A stretch of DNA of 32,781 bases from an uncultured Eubacteriales bacterium. Its GTDB lineage: Bacteria > Bacillota > Clostridia > Lachnospirales > Lachnospiraceae. This document shows, piece by piece, positions 7,763-16,479 of this stretch (positions are counted from its first letter, which is position 1; every line of letters starts with the position of its first letter). The notes beneath the pieces are model-generated. The model worked only from the letters and a program-made list of their open reading frames with translations, was not told the origin of the DNA and ran no database searches. Location: positions 1 to 32,781 of the forward strand of contig UQZF01000009.1 of assembly GCA_900545455.1 (NCBI GenBank), written 5' to 3'. Made by a program: the position numbers and the translations under genes.

Positions 7763-10050
7763 ACCAATCTCCATTCCGCACCGATATTGCAGTATACCTT
7801 CAAAAACTCAATCAAAAGCATTATTCCCGCTATTATCGAAACTACCGATGCTATTTTCCATGACACGAAGCCCGAGAACTTCACTATGACGTTTCCCGAA
7901 TAGCCTGCATCCGCCCTCAGTGCAACCCTTCCGCCGTCCATAAAGACGTCGAGGTGTTCGCCCGTGTCGGCGTCGACAGCCGTGTAGCCGTCATAGTATA
8001 CCATCGAGAAAATCACATTCCCCGCCGTATCCGTGCCATTGCTTATATTGCAGTCAACATAATTGTTGTCCCTGTAATTTTCAACGTATTCCACATTGTC
8101 ATCCGCCAGCGCATACTGTGCCGAATATACCTGCAAAAGTGTGCCCGACGGCAGATATTCCGCGCCGATCACAGCCTCCATCGTGTCGATGTCGTTCTCG
8201 TCGTACACTCTGTAAGGCTCGGCGGTGTTTACGATGTCACTCAAGAGCACCGCTCCCTGCAGGGTGTTCACGGAAAGTATCACAACCGCCGCTCCGATGT
8301 AGAGCCTCCTGCTTCCCGCCGTCTTTAGCGCAAGCACAACGCAGATAACGAGCATTATCGATGCGATGCTCAAAAATCTCCAAGGGTAGTTAGAGAACAG
8401 CCCTCCGAGCCTGCTGCTCATGCTCTTAATCGTGTTCCACGGAAAAAGGCATGTCGACAGCCACACGGACACGCCCGCAAACGCAAGCGAAATCCACGCC
8501 GCAGCCTTCTCCTTTTTATCCTTAACATAGCCCATCACGAGGACATAGATAAGAACGACCGCGCCAAAGCCGAGCGCCGCTCCGACATTTACGGGCATCG
8601 CGCCCGCGATAGGCAAATCTATGTCGGGGCTTAATCCCGAATACGTCGTGAAGGGCTCAAAAATCTGTGTCAGGTAAGCTCCGTACTGCTGAACTCCCGC
8701 AGGATACCTGTCCACGTCCGTCGCGACGATTCCGCCCTTTATGAAATACTGCACGAACGGCACCAAAAATCCCGCACTCACAATGCAGGAGCAGACAACC
8801 GTCTTTAAAAGCACGATGAATCTCTTCTTCTCAAAAGTCTTTTTAAAGCGCACCAGGCAGAGTAAAATCGTGAATGCTCCCACCATCTCACAGGTCAGGA
8901 TGTGGCAGTTGATTATTCCCGAAAAACCGATGACGGGAATTATCCAGTTCTTTGAAAAGCCCTCGCTGTCAGTATCTTCCATATATATCTTGTACATTCC
9001 GTAGGCTATGAGCGGAATGAATATCATCGCCGCGTACTCGCCGACCGACGAGCGGATGTATATATCTATCAGTCTGTAGATTGACGTTGTGTATAAAGCC
9101 GCGCCGATTACAGCCGTTTTCTTATCCTTGGACATTCCGAGGAAGCAGTAGTAGGCTATAACGCAGGTCGCCAGATTACATAAAAAGATGAATATGTTGT
9201 AGCTCTGCATGAGATTAAATCCCGCTATCCTCAAAAGTGCGGGAATGTACAGCAGCGCATCGCCGTAGTAGACGCCCGAGGCGTAACCGTTGCCGCAGAG
9301 CCAGTCCGAATATATCTTTATCGGAAACTCTCCCGCGAGTATTCCATTCTTGATGCTGTCTATTCTTGCGAGGTGGAAAAGCACGTCATGTCCCTTGACC
9401 ACGAAGCTCACAAACAGTGGCATCGACGAGAATATAACCGTGATTCCCAATGCGAAGAACACGCGGATGCTCTCATCCTTTATGAGCCCCCTCTTTTTTC
9501 TATCGCAGAACAGAATCAGAAGGTCAACAATAACCGCCGTCAATATATATATGAGGCAGCCCTTCAGCGTACCGCCTGCCGTCTTGTGAATCGTGATGCT
9601 CTTTATCGCAAGACTTCCCGTTCCGCCGAAAACACAGCCTATATGATAATCCTTGTCGGGTATGTTCACATACACCTCCATGGATTTTTTCGTGCTGCCC
9701 GCCGCAAGACTGACTACGCCCGAGTGGTACTTGTCCATATTTCTTACTTCCGATGCCTGCACCGACTCGGAGGCAAAATACAGAAGGCTGTCATCCGCGC
9801 TGCTCTCGTACTCAACCGTGACATTGTAGACACCGTAGCCGAGCGTGAGCCTTGGCGTCGCCACAAACCAGCCGCCCGATGAGAGTTCACTGTCCGCATA
9901 TACGGCATCCTCGCGAAGCTCCCCTAGCTGATGCTCCATGTCGGAGGCGTTGAATGTCCTGTTCACATTCGGAACCGCAAGCAGGATAGCGAGCACAATC
10001 AGAATCACAGCCTCGATTGTCCCGATACGCAACCATACTTTTTTATTCAT
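7741..10050 (-). CDS. Polytopic membrane protein, PTPS_related/YfhO-like, copy 1
   Basis: A 769-residue tandem paralogue of the next gene downstream. The two share the N-terminal anchor, GHDVLFHLARIDSIKNG and GEFPIKIYSDWLCGNGYASG here, the SSVGEY(A/S)AM stretch, the repeated helices, and the C-terminal AGNVIFSMVYYDGYTAV beta-domain. Fold and inferred role are as for copy 2: a GT-C-like membrane glycosyltransferase or glycan flippase component. The start is set at ATG 10048-10050 (MNKKVW), with GGAGG 5 nt upstream and an 8-nt overlap with the end of the GT4 gene; a longer frame upstream would run deep into that gene. The copies differ most in the luminal N-terminal domain: copy 1 has an insertion-rich segment (residues about 30-135), suggesting separate acceptor or partner specificity. 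Confidence 0.8.
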   Translation of the reverse strand: MNKKVWLRIGTIEAVILIVLAILLAVPNVNRTFNASDMEHQLGELREDAVYADSELSSGGWFVATPRLTLGYGVYNVTVEYESSADDSLLYFASESVQASEVRNMDKYHSGVVSLAAGSTKKSMEVYVNIPDKDYHIGCVFGGTGSLAIKSITIHKTAGGTLKGCLIYILTAVIVDLLILFCDRKKRGLIKDESIRVFFALGITVIFSSMPLFVSFVVKGHDVLFHLARIDSIKNGILAGEFPIKIYSDWLCGNGYASGVYYGDALLYIPALLRIAGFNLMQSYNIFIFLCNLATCVIAYYCFLGMSKDKKTAVIGAALYTTSIYRLIDIYIRSSVGEYAAMIFIPLIAYGMYKIYMEDTDSEGFSKNWIIPVIGFSGIINCHILTCEMVGAFTILLCLVRFKKTFEKKRFIVLLKTVVCSCIVSAGFLVPFVQYFIKGGIVATDVDRYPAGVQQYGAYLTQIFEPFTTYSGLSPDIDLPIAGAMPVNVGAALGFGAVVLIYVLVMGYVKDKKEKAAAWISLAFAGVSVWLSTCLFPWNTIKSMSSRLGGLFSNYPWRFLSIASIMLVICVVLALKTAGSRRLYIGAAVVILSVNTLQGAVLLSDIVNTAEPYRVYDENDIDTMEAVIGAEYLPSGTLLQVYSAQYALADDNVEYVENYRDNNYVDCNISNGTDTAGNVIFSMVYYDGYTAVDADTGEHLDVFMDGGRVALRADAGYSGNVIVKFSGFVSWKIASVVSIIAGIMLLIEFLKVYCNIGAEWRLVWTKKRG

Positions 10051-11350
10051 TGCCGCCTCCACTGTATATCCGCTCATATATTTCAAGCATGTTTCCGGCA
10101 TTTTTACGCCTGTCAAAAAGCTGCTCCGCGTGGAGTGATGCCGCATTCGTCATCGCGTCAAGTGCCGCCGCATCGCGCTCCTGCATATCGAATATCTTCA
10201 TGACATAGCACGCGAGCATATACGGTGCGTCGTGCTGGTACACATACCCCTCGACCTCATTTTTGAGCATATTGCCGACACCGCCGACAAGCGAGGACAC
10301 GCAAGGCACGCCGAGCATCATCGCCTCGCCGAGAGAGTTAGGCGAGTTCTCAATCGAAGAAGGTGAGACAAATACATTGCTTTTAAGATACTCTTTCTTC
10401 ATCTGCTCCGATTTGAGCGGCGGAAGAAACTCCACACACTCGGAGAGGTTATATTTTTTGATAAGTTTTGCGAGATAGCGCTGATAATTTTTCTGTCTCA
10501 GCTTATTTTTTAAGCCCGAATCGTTTAGCTTAACACCGCCCGCGACCTTCAAGCGCACGTCGGGATAGAATTTTCTTATGTCGTTTAAGGCTTCAAGCAT
10601 ATAGTGAAGCCCCTTTATCGGATAATAGCCCTGTGACACGAAGATGCTGTGCTTATCGCACTCCTTGGCACTCCAGCGGCTTCCGTCGTAGAAATCACTT
10701 CTCAAAATCTCGCTGCAATAGTGGTACTCCGCGTTCGGATTTATAAGCCTTGTACTTATATTGTCCCAGTCTGTCCTGCCGATTATGTGCCCTGCCCCTC
10801 TTATGGTCTCCTTCTCAAGCCTTCCCCTATTATAGTATTTCTTTCTGTCAAAAAAGAGGTTGTCAAGCTTTAACATGTCCCTGAATGTGAAGCCGTATCT
10901 GACACTTATCGGCAAATCAGCCATATAGTGTCTTGCGTACACGCTCGTGAGTCCCTGAATCGACACGACCGTCCTGTCAGGCTTGTTGAAGGCTCTTACC
11001 ATCGCACAGGCATGGTCGTACTCCGTCCCCGCAATATGTACAACGTCCGGCTCAACCTTTTTTACAATCTCTTTAAGACGCGCCTCGACATTTGCATTAT
11101 ATTTGTATGGCTTGTCCTCCTCCTTAAAAAAACCGTAGAAGGAGTTACCGTCAAGCTCCCCCTCAATCGTCTCCCTGCTGCTAAACTGCGGGAAGGCTAT
11201 AGCGAGCTTTAAATCCTCGCCTTTTTCCTTTACAAGTCCCATGAGTGAATTGTACAGTCCGTCAATCCAACCCTCCTTGACCTGCACCGGGAGCCCTGCC
11301 TTCTCACAAAGAGCCGGAATCGGGGCATTTATAAGCCACAATACCTTCAT
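10043..11350 (-). CDS. GT4-family glycosyltransferase
   Basis: A 435-residue soluble protein with two Rossmann-like halves. The N-terminus opens with MKVLWLINAPIPALCEKAGL. The C-terminal half carries the Glycos_transf_1 pattern: FVSQGYYPIKGLHYMLEAL, then VSPSSIENSPNSLGEAMMLG and VPCVSSLVGGVGNML, with the nucleotide-sugar-binding E-x7-E-like region at SSIENSPNSLGEA. GT4 enzymes transfer a sugar from a nucleotide donor with retention of configuration in polysaccharide or glycolipid assembly; donor and acceptor cannot be read from sequence. The start is ATG 11348-11350, with GGAG 8 nt upstream; the longer frame to 11386 lacks support. It is the only obvious nucleotide-sugar-dependent glycosyltransferase in the operon, so it probably acts in the cytoplasm before the membrane steps. 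Confidence 0.88.
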   Translation of the reverse strand: MKVLWLINAPIPALCEKAGLPVQVKEGWIDGLYNSLMGLVKEKGEDLKLAIAFPQFSSRETIEGELDGNSFYGFFKEEDKPYKYNANVEARLKEIVKKVEPDVVHIAGTEYDHACAMVRAFNKPDRTVVSIQGLTSVYARHYMADLPISVRYGFTFRDMLKLDNLFFDRKKYYNRGRLEKETIRGAGHIIGRTDWDNISTRLINPNAEYHYCSEILRSDFYDGSRWSAKECDKHSIFVSQGYYPIKGLHYMLEALNDIRKFYPDVRLKVAGGVKLNDSGLKNKLRQKNYQRYLAKLIKKYNLSECVEFLPPLKSEQMKKEYLKSNVFVSPSSIENSPNSLGEAMMLGVPCVSSLVGGVGNMLKNEVEGYVYQHDAPYMLACYVMKIFDMQERDAAALDAMTNAASLHAEQLFDRRKNAGNMLEIYERIYSGGGNE

Positions 11351-11404
11351 ATTTATATCTCCTCTTTTCTGAGTGCTTCCACACACCCGTACTCATTTAT
11401 ATCG

Positions 11405-12817
11405 TTATCTGAAATCGAACTTGCTGCTCGTGTAGGAGCTCCAGTCAATCGGCTCAATCATGGTCGGATTGTAGAGAAGAAGCACCGTGTCAGGCTTCGA
11501 CTCCTCGATATAGCTCTTGATGCTTCCCGTAAAGTCGGCTACATCCACAAGCTCCACCGTTCCGTACTGCTGCGCAAAATACGGCGCAAAATTGTTACCG
11601 AAGGAATCCCTTAGAATGAGAATCTTCTTGTCGGGATTTGCCGCGTTCTCATTCTCTATCACGGCAACATATCTTCTGAGAGTTATGTATGCGCTGTAGG
11701 CATCCATCTCATAGTAGTCCGTGATTTTAAGCTTGTCATAGTCGATAAATACCTCGTCGAATGTTCCCGTCACATCGAGCTGCTTCTCAGGCATTACAAG
11801 GTGAAAGGTCATGCCGTTGTTTGGGTACATTATCTCAAAATCCTCAGGTGAAGCCTTGCTCAACGTAACTCTTCTTCCGTAGCTTCCGAGGAATGTCTTT
11901 TCATATATTTTGCTCGTGTAATTATTGATGTCAAAAAGCTCAGGCGTGTACTTGTAGCCGTAGAGCTCGGAGAGCTTCTCCGCCACGCGTCCGCTACCCC
12001 AGATAGCCGCTCTCGCGTTCCAGTGGTGGTCGGTGCGGTAGAACATGTCATAGTGGCTTAAACCGTCCTCCTTCTCACAGGCGCGCAAGTCAAGATAATC
12101 GATGCCGCTCTTCCCAAAGCTCTCAAGAAGTCTGTCCGCGTTATCGTTGGTCGCATCGGTTATTCCGAGCGGAAGCTCCGTGTCAACCGTATCGATGAGG
12201 AAGGGAACCATGACATACATAAGGTTGATGTTCCTCTCCGCAAGAAAATCTCTGAAGCCTGCGGTGCTGTCCGTTATCTCCGAAATGACCTCATCGCTTC
12301 TTACCGGGCTTATGCAGGTGAGATAACCGTTTCTCAACGTGATGACCGCGTCATAGTCCTCCTCCTGAACCTGCCAGCCGATAAGGCTCTCATACCCTGC
12401 CGCAAGCTCGGTGAGCTTCGTCTGCATCGGAAGTCCGTCGGTGGCATACCACTCCGCCTGCGACTTTACCTTGCTTACAAGCCCGTTGTACTTCTCAAGG
12501 AGGCTCTGATTCTTACTTATGTTGACGTACAGATCCTCCTTCGCATAAGGATATATGCTCGCCCAGTCTATGGTGATTGAGCCGCTCGTATCGTCTGCCA
12601 CATCCACATCGTTGTCGCCCTCAAGAAAGAATGCGACAACGGGATTGTATATTCCAAATTTTTCATACACGACATTCTTTATTACAATTCTAAGCAGAAT
12701 AAATAAAAGCATCACAAAGAGCACGCCGACACAGCACATCGCGGTTATGCGGTAGCCCTTTCCCATATTCTGTCCCTGCTTTTCTTTTGTATCATTATTA
12801 ATACTATTTTTTTTCAC
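11405..12817 (-). CDS. DHHW/AlgJ-like membrane-anchored protein (O-acylation partner of MBOAT)
   Basis: A 470-residue protein with one membrane anchor (about residues 22-46) and a large extracytoplasmic SGNH-like domain. The diagnostic motif is RTDHHWNARAA (D263, H264, H265), followed by ILRDSFGNNFAPYF (D404, S405). In AlgJ/AlgX-type proteins, Asp and His of the first motif and Ser of the second form the catalytic triad that places an acetyl group on a polysaccharide. The gene lies 12 nt after the MBOAT gene, the usual pairing. The start codon is GTG at 12815-12817, supported by GGGGAG 6 nt upstream. The acyl group and the glycan are unknown; acetyl is the common case. Confidence 0.88.
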   Translation of the reverse strand: MKKNSINNDTKEKQGQNMGKGYRITAMCCVGVLFVMLLFILLRIVIKNVVYEKFGIYNPVVAFFLEGDNDVDVADDTSGSITIDWASIYPYAKEDLYVNISKNQSLLEKYNGLVSKVKSQAEWYATDGLPMQTKLTELAAGYESLIGWQVQEEDYDAVITLRNGYLTCISPVRSDEVISEITDSTAGFRDFLAERNINLMYVMVPFLIDTVDTELPLGITDATNDNADRLLESFGKSGIDYLDLRACEKEDGLSHYDMFYRTDHHWNARAAIWGSGRVAEKLSELYGYKYTPELFDINNYTSKIYEKTFLGSYGRRVTLSKASPEDFEIMYPNNGMTFHLVMPEKQLDVTGTFDEVFIDYDKLKITDYYEMDAYSAYITLRRYVAVIENENAANPDKKILILRDSFGNNFAPYFAQQYGTVELVDVADFTGSIKSYIEESKPDTVLLLYNPTMIEPIDWSSYTSSKFDFR

Positions 12818-12829
12818 GGCAGTCTCCCC

Positions 12830-14236
12830 TTAGAAATTAAGATAAATGAACGGATTGTAGGTCGCCTTGATACATATAAGAAGTGACACCACAAACACGA
12901 GCACCATGCAGACGGACGCAAGCACGTTCTTGACCGCAGGCTTATTTTCAAGCAGCGCTCCGACCTTCTTTACGACAGGAAAGGAGAATAAAATCGCCGC
13001 CACGAACACAACAGCCGAGTTCTTTATGCAGTCGATAAAGGTTCCGTCAACAAAGCCCGTTGCACCTATGCCGAACATATTTCCCATATAGCTTGCCGCA
13101 GCCGTTATGCTGTCGGCTCTGAAAAGCACCCATCCGAGTATGACGAAGAACATCGTGTATATGTGCATATACCAGCCGTTCTTCTTGTGAAAGCCCGTGA
13201 GCTTCTCAAACATCAAAAGCACGAAGTAGAGAAGTCCCCAGCCGATGAACGTCCAGTTGGCGCCGTGCCACACACCCGTCAAAAACCACACTACGAATAT
13301 GTTCCATATATTTCTGCCCTTGCTCACCCTGTTTCCGCCAAGCGGTATATACACATAGTCGCGGAACCATGTGCTGAGCGTTATATGCCATCTTCTCCAG
13401 AACTCTGTTATCGACTTTGATACATAAGGGAAATTAAAGTTCTCGAGGAAGTGGAAGCCGAACATTCTTCCGAGTCCGATTGCCATGTCAGAATATCCCG
13501 AAAAATCAAAATAAATCTGGAGCGTGTACGCAACCGCGCCCAACCACGCCATCGCAACCGACATTCCGCCCTCGGTCGCAAACGCAATATCCGCAACCTT
13601 TCCGACATAGTTCGATATGAGTATCTTCTTGCCGAGTCCGACAACGAAGCGACCGAAGCCCTCGGCAAAATCGTACTTGTTCTCAACGCGGTTCTCTATC
13701 TCATCGGCGACCGTCTCGTACCTTACGATAGGGCCTGCGATGAGCTGCGGGAACATCGACACATAGAGTCCCACATAGAGGATATTCCTCTGCACCTTCG
13801 CCGTGTCGTAATAGACATCGAAAACGTATGACATGAGCTGGAACGTGAAGAACGATATTCCAATCGGAAGTGCTATGTTCACAACAATGCTGTCGTTATT
13901 AATAAGATAGCTTATATTCTTAGTGACAAAGGTTAAGTACTTAAATATGAACATGAGTCCCAAGTTGTACACGACGGAGAGCACCATTGCCGTTTTCATT
14001 CCCCTCGCGCTTCCTTTTTTTCTCATGCCGTCAACCATAAGTCCAAGCGCCCAGTTCACGATAATCGACAAAATCATAAGGAACACGAAAACAGGCTCGC
14101 CCCAGCCGTAGAAAAAAAGGCTCGCGAGCAGAAGCACTATATTACGAAAACCCCTCTTTTTTACAAAAGGGTTATAGTAAACCGCAATCACAACCGGCAG
14201 AAACAAAAACAAAAATACTGTTGAAGAAAAAACCAT
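12830..14236 (-). CDS. MBOAT-family membrane O-acyltransferase (AlgI/DltB-like)
   Basis: A 468-residue polytopic protein, usual length for AlgI. It shows the N-terminal MVFSSTVFLFLFLPVV anchor, FDFSGYSDMAIGLGRMFGF, ENFNFPYVSKSITEFWRRWH (H284) and FRDYVYIPLGGNR, then the MBOAT active histidine in FLTGVWHGANWTFIGWG (H324). By family knowledge it moves an acyl group from a cytoplasmic donor across the membrane to the extracytoplasmic partner, here the DHHW protein directly downstream. It is the first gene of the eight-gene operon, behind a consensus-like promoter. An AAAGGA site lies 10 nt upstream of the start. Because the downstream genes include a GT4 enzyme and two GT-C-like proteins, the acceptor is more likely a surface glycan than teichoic acid, but this is inferred. 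Confidence 0.95.
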   Translation of the reverse strand: MVFSSTVFLFLFLPVVIAVYYNPFVKKRGFRNIVLLLASLFFYGWGEPVFVFLMILSIIVNWALGLMVDGMRKKGSARGMKTAMVLSVVYNLGLMFIFKYLTFVTKNISYLINNDSIVVNIALPIGISFFTFQLMSYVFDVYYDTAKVQRNILYVGLYVSMFPQLIAGPIVRYETVADEIENRVENKYDFAEGFGRFVVGLGKKILISNYVGKVADIAFATEGGMSVAMAWLGAVAYTLQIYFDFSGYSDMAIGLGRMFGFHFLENFNFPYVSKSITEFWRRWHITLSTWFRDYVYIPLGGNRVSKGRNIWNIFVVWFLTGVWHGANWTFIGWGLLYFVLLMFEKLTGFHKKNGWYMHIYTMFFVILGWVLFRADSITAAASYMGNMFGIGATGFVDGTFIDCIKNSAVVFVAAILFSFPVVKKVGALLENKPAVKNVLASVCMVLVFVVSLLICIKATYNPFIYLNF

Positions 14237-14319
14237 CGAAATATATTCCTTTCCCAGAGCTTATCCACCGCCGCAAATCCTAAATCCGCCTGTGGTGAAA
14301 TTTACCCACTTTGCAGTAA

Positions 14320-14348
14320 ATTATACCCTATTTCCATATATTTGGCAA
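14320..14348 (-). promoter_or_regulatory. Promoter of the eight-gene MBOAT-to-DUF4129 operon
   Basis: On the minus strand TTGCCA (14343-14348) and TATAAT (14320-14325) are spaced by 17 nt. The -35 box begins just past the U-tract of the preceding terminator, so the two units are back to back. The leader to the MBOAT start is about 75 nt and shows no obvious riboswitch fold. Confidence 0.7.
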
Positions 14349-14349
14349 C

Positions 14350-14383
14350 AAAAAGAGGTTACAGCGCGAACGCTGTAACCTCT
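14350..14383 (-). terminator. Rho-independent terminator of the mini transcription unit
   Basis: A perfect 13-bp stem (14354-14366 with 14371-14383) closes on a UUCG tetraloop in the minus-strand transcript and is followed by a run of U. This is a very stable hairpin for such a short unit. Confidence 0.85.
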
Positions 14384-14391
14384 CTTATATT

Positions 14392-14535
14392 TCATAATCG
14401 TATTTTAGAACTCAAGCTGGTCAACCGCACGGTACTTGTGGTCGGTGTGGAGAAGATGATGCGCTCAAGATCCTTGTACAGACTCTCTACAGTCTGCCCT
14501 GCCACATTCGCTGTGGCAATCTTAAGTCTGCTCAT
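14392..14535 (-). pseudogene. 47-codon ORF, likely remnant of a NuoF-like iron-sulfur protein gene
   Basis: The frame is short but well equipped: GGAG 7 nt before ATG 14533-14535, a strong promoter upstream and a strong terminator downstream. Its first 24 residues (MSRLKIATANVAGQ, TVESLYKDLE) resemble, from memory, the N-terminus of NADH-quinone-oxidoreductase-F-like iron-sulfur proteins of Lachnospiraceae, which continue for hundreds of residues with a CGKCxPC cluster motif. Here the frame becomes unlike a protein after residue 24 and stops. Another frame over 14404-14463 ends in HTDHKYRAVDQLEF and stops, which looks like the genuine C-terminus of something. A large internal deletion joining the start and end of a gene or gene pair would explain both. 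It might instead encode a real small protein or a structured RNA. Confidence 0.45.
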
Positions 14536-14618
14536 ACATATTCTCCATTCCGCCGACGCTTACGCGCCGCTTTTATTTTATAAGATATTATCCCATACAA
14601 ATTAACATAGTTATGTAT

Positions 14619-14648
14619 ATCATACGCGATTTAGCACACTAAAGTCAA
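14619..14648 (-). promoter_or_regulatory. Promoter of the mini transcription unit
   Basis: On the minus strand TTGACT (14643-14648) and TATGAT (14619-14624) are separated by 18 nt. It is among the best -35 matches in the window. It gives a transcript of roughly 250 nt ending at the 14350-14383 terminator. Confidence 0.65.
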
Positions 14649-14673
14649 CGAAAGATAAATATTAGACAATCTT

Positions 14674-16449
14674 TCATTTTCTTATGCTCTCTATCGCCTT
14701 GTAGACATTAAGTGTACCGTAGCCGAATAGCGCGTCGGGGTATCTGTAGCCCTCCCTCCTGTCCGCGCCGCTTATCATGAAATTCTTCACCGTGTAGGAG
14801 CGCATATACGGATAAAAGCCCTTCACAATCCCGTACTCAAGGATGAGCGCTGCACCTCCGCCCGCTATCGCAGCCGCCAAACTGCTGCCGCTCATCTGAC
14901 CGTAGGCATCTCTCCCGAATGTGGCAGGGCAGAGGACATTTACCCCCGGGGCGACAATGTCAGGCTTGTAGTCGGAGTACGCCGCCGTCCCCCTGCCGCT
15001 CCCTATATATATGCTTCCGTCCCTGTAATTGTAGGCTCCGACCGTCGTCGGCACGTCCGTATTGCCGGGATCGGTTATGGTGTTGTAGGGATCGGGCTGC
15101 AAAGAATAGGTGTCGGACCACAAAAACTCCCTGTTGTTGATCCACATATTAACGCCGCCGGACAGCACCGAGTAGCCGTAAGCCCTTATCGTCCATATCC
15201 CCGGCGACGGTGTAATGAACCTAAGTGTCACAAAATTAAGCCCCGACACCGCCTGATTAAGCCCGTAGAATATCTCTATCTGCGTCCCCTCAAGTATGAA
15301 TCTTAGCGTCGTCCTCTCATTGACCTTCGGCGGAACCCTCTGCTCCACGCGCCCTATCGGCGAGATAAATTCAAGCGAGAACACCTCGGGCGGCTCCGAC
15401 CACAGCACACAGTAGAAGCCTCTCTCTCCCTCGCCAACCCTTATCTCTATCGGGATGTACTCGGCATCAGGGAGCAGATTTCCCCGAAAATGCAGCCTGC
15501 TGTTGGCGTAGTTTCCCGTGCACGTCGTCACACTCCTCCCTATGTTCCTGCCGATATTGTTTAAAAAGTCTGAAAGCACGGTGCTCCCTCTGTGCGATGA
15601 TATGTTGGCTCCGAGCCCTATTATTATCGATATGGGCTTTCCCGCCTCCCTCGCGTAATCCTCTAAAAACCTTACGCCGAGAATTATGTCAATCTCCGAG
15701 TAACACAGTGCCTCATCGTTTACAAGGTAAAAATCCCTCAGATACCGTTTTGCCTGACGGAGCTTTACAACCACAAGTCCCGCCCCGGGTGCCGCCCCCG
15801 TAAATCCCTTCTCGGGGCGTTCCTGCCCTGCCGCAAGTCCCGCAAGCATCGTACCGTGTCCGCCTGCCTCGTCCGTGACGGGCACAATGGAACGAGGATT
15901 GTCCGACGCAAGTGCCTCGTTAAGCTGAGCGTTGGAGTATACCCTCCCGTATGGCACCAAGCCGTCAAGCTCCATCTCCCTATTTATGTTCCCCCTGCTT
16001 TCCGCCTCAGAATTTTCCTCACCACTCGCATTCCCATCACCGCCCGCATTTTCCGCGGTCTGGTCCCACACCGCCTCTATGGTGCTGCTGCCATCCTCCC
16101 TCACAAACGCCTCGTGGTCATATTTTATCCCGGTATCTACTATGCCTATAAGCGTCCCTGTCCCGCGAAGCATGAGAAACGGTTGCTCCCTCACCTGCGT
16201 GATGCCTGCTGCCCCCATCGCGCCATAATCCTGCGTTCCGTAGACTATCGGAAAGGATGTGTACCCAAAATTTTCATAGTTTATATCCCCAAGCTCGTCT
16301 CTGCTTATGTGTATTATCCCCCATCTGTCGTCAATCACGCTCACGCAGAAATCCCTGTAGCCCGCCGCCTCAGGGTCCGGCTCATCGGAGCGTCGGTACA
16401 GAAGGTCTATGTAATCCTCATTTGTAAAATAATCTGCGCATCTGTCCAC
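14674..16449 (-). CDS. S8-family subtilisin, Csp-like
   Basis: A 591-residue serine protease with an intact triad: D105 in IGIVDTGI, H198 in GGHGTMLAG and S523 in MSGSSLAAAIAGG; the oxyanion region is GLGANISSHRG. There is no signal peptide. A long insertion of about 200 residues (roughly 320-440) separates the halves, as in the Csp proteases of clostridia, which process spore cortex lytic enzymes; many Lachnospiraceae carry Csp-like proteins whose role is unclear. Residues 135-155 are a Gly/Glu/Asn-rich loop. The start is GTG 16447-16449, with AAGGG 7 nt upstream. It begins only about 38 nt after the clpX terminator, leaving little space for a promoter. No spore gene is adjacent, so a germination role is only a possibility. 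Confidence 0.9.
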   Translation of the reverse strand: MDRCADYFTNEDYIDLLYRRSDEPDPEAAGYRDFCVSVIDDRWGIIHISRDELGDINYENFGYTSFPIVYGTQDYGAMGAAGITQVREQPFLMLRGTGTLIGIVDTGIKYDHEAFVREDGSSTIEAVWDQTAENAGGDGNASGEENSEAESRGNINREMELDGLVPYGRVYSNAQLNEALASDNPRSIVPVTDEAGGHGTMLAGLAAGQERPEKGFTGAAPGAGLVVVKLRQAKRYLRDFYLVNDEALCYSEIDIILGVRFLEDYAREAGKPISIIIGLGANISSHRGSTVLSDFLNNIGRNIGRSVTTCTGNYANSRLHFRGNLLPDAEYIPIEIRVGEGERGFYCVLWSEPPEVFSLEFISPIGRVEQRVPPKVNERTTLRFILEGTQIEIFYGLNQAVSGLNFVTLRFITPSPGIWTIRAYGYSVLSGGVNMWINNREFLWSDTYSLQPDPYNTITDPGNTDVPTTVGAYNYRDGSIYIGSGRGTAAYSDYKPDIVAPGVNVLCPATFGRDAYGQMSGSSLAAAIAGGGAALILEYGIVKGFYPYMRSYTVKNFMISGADRREGYRYPDALFGYGTLNVYKAIESIRK

Positions 16450-16479
16450 AGTTCTTCCCTTGGATTTTTTTTAATTTTA

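Noticed and set aside
14342..14605. Plus-strand ORF of 87 codons in the gap between the MBOAT operon and the subtilisin gene
   Set aside because: It runs antisense through the terminator hairpin and mini-unit, has no ribosome binding site and no protein-like pattern.
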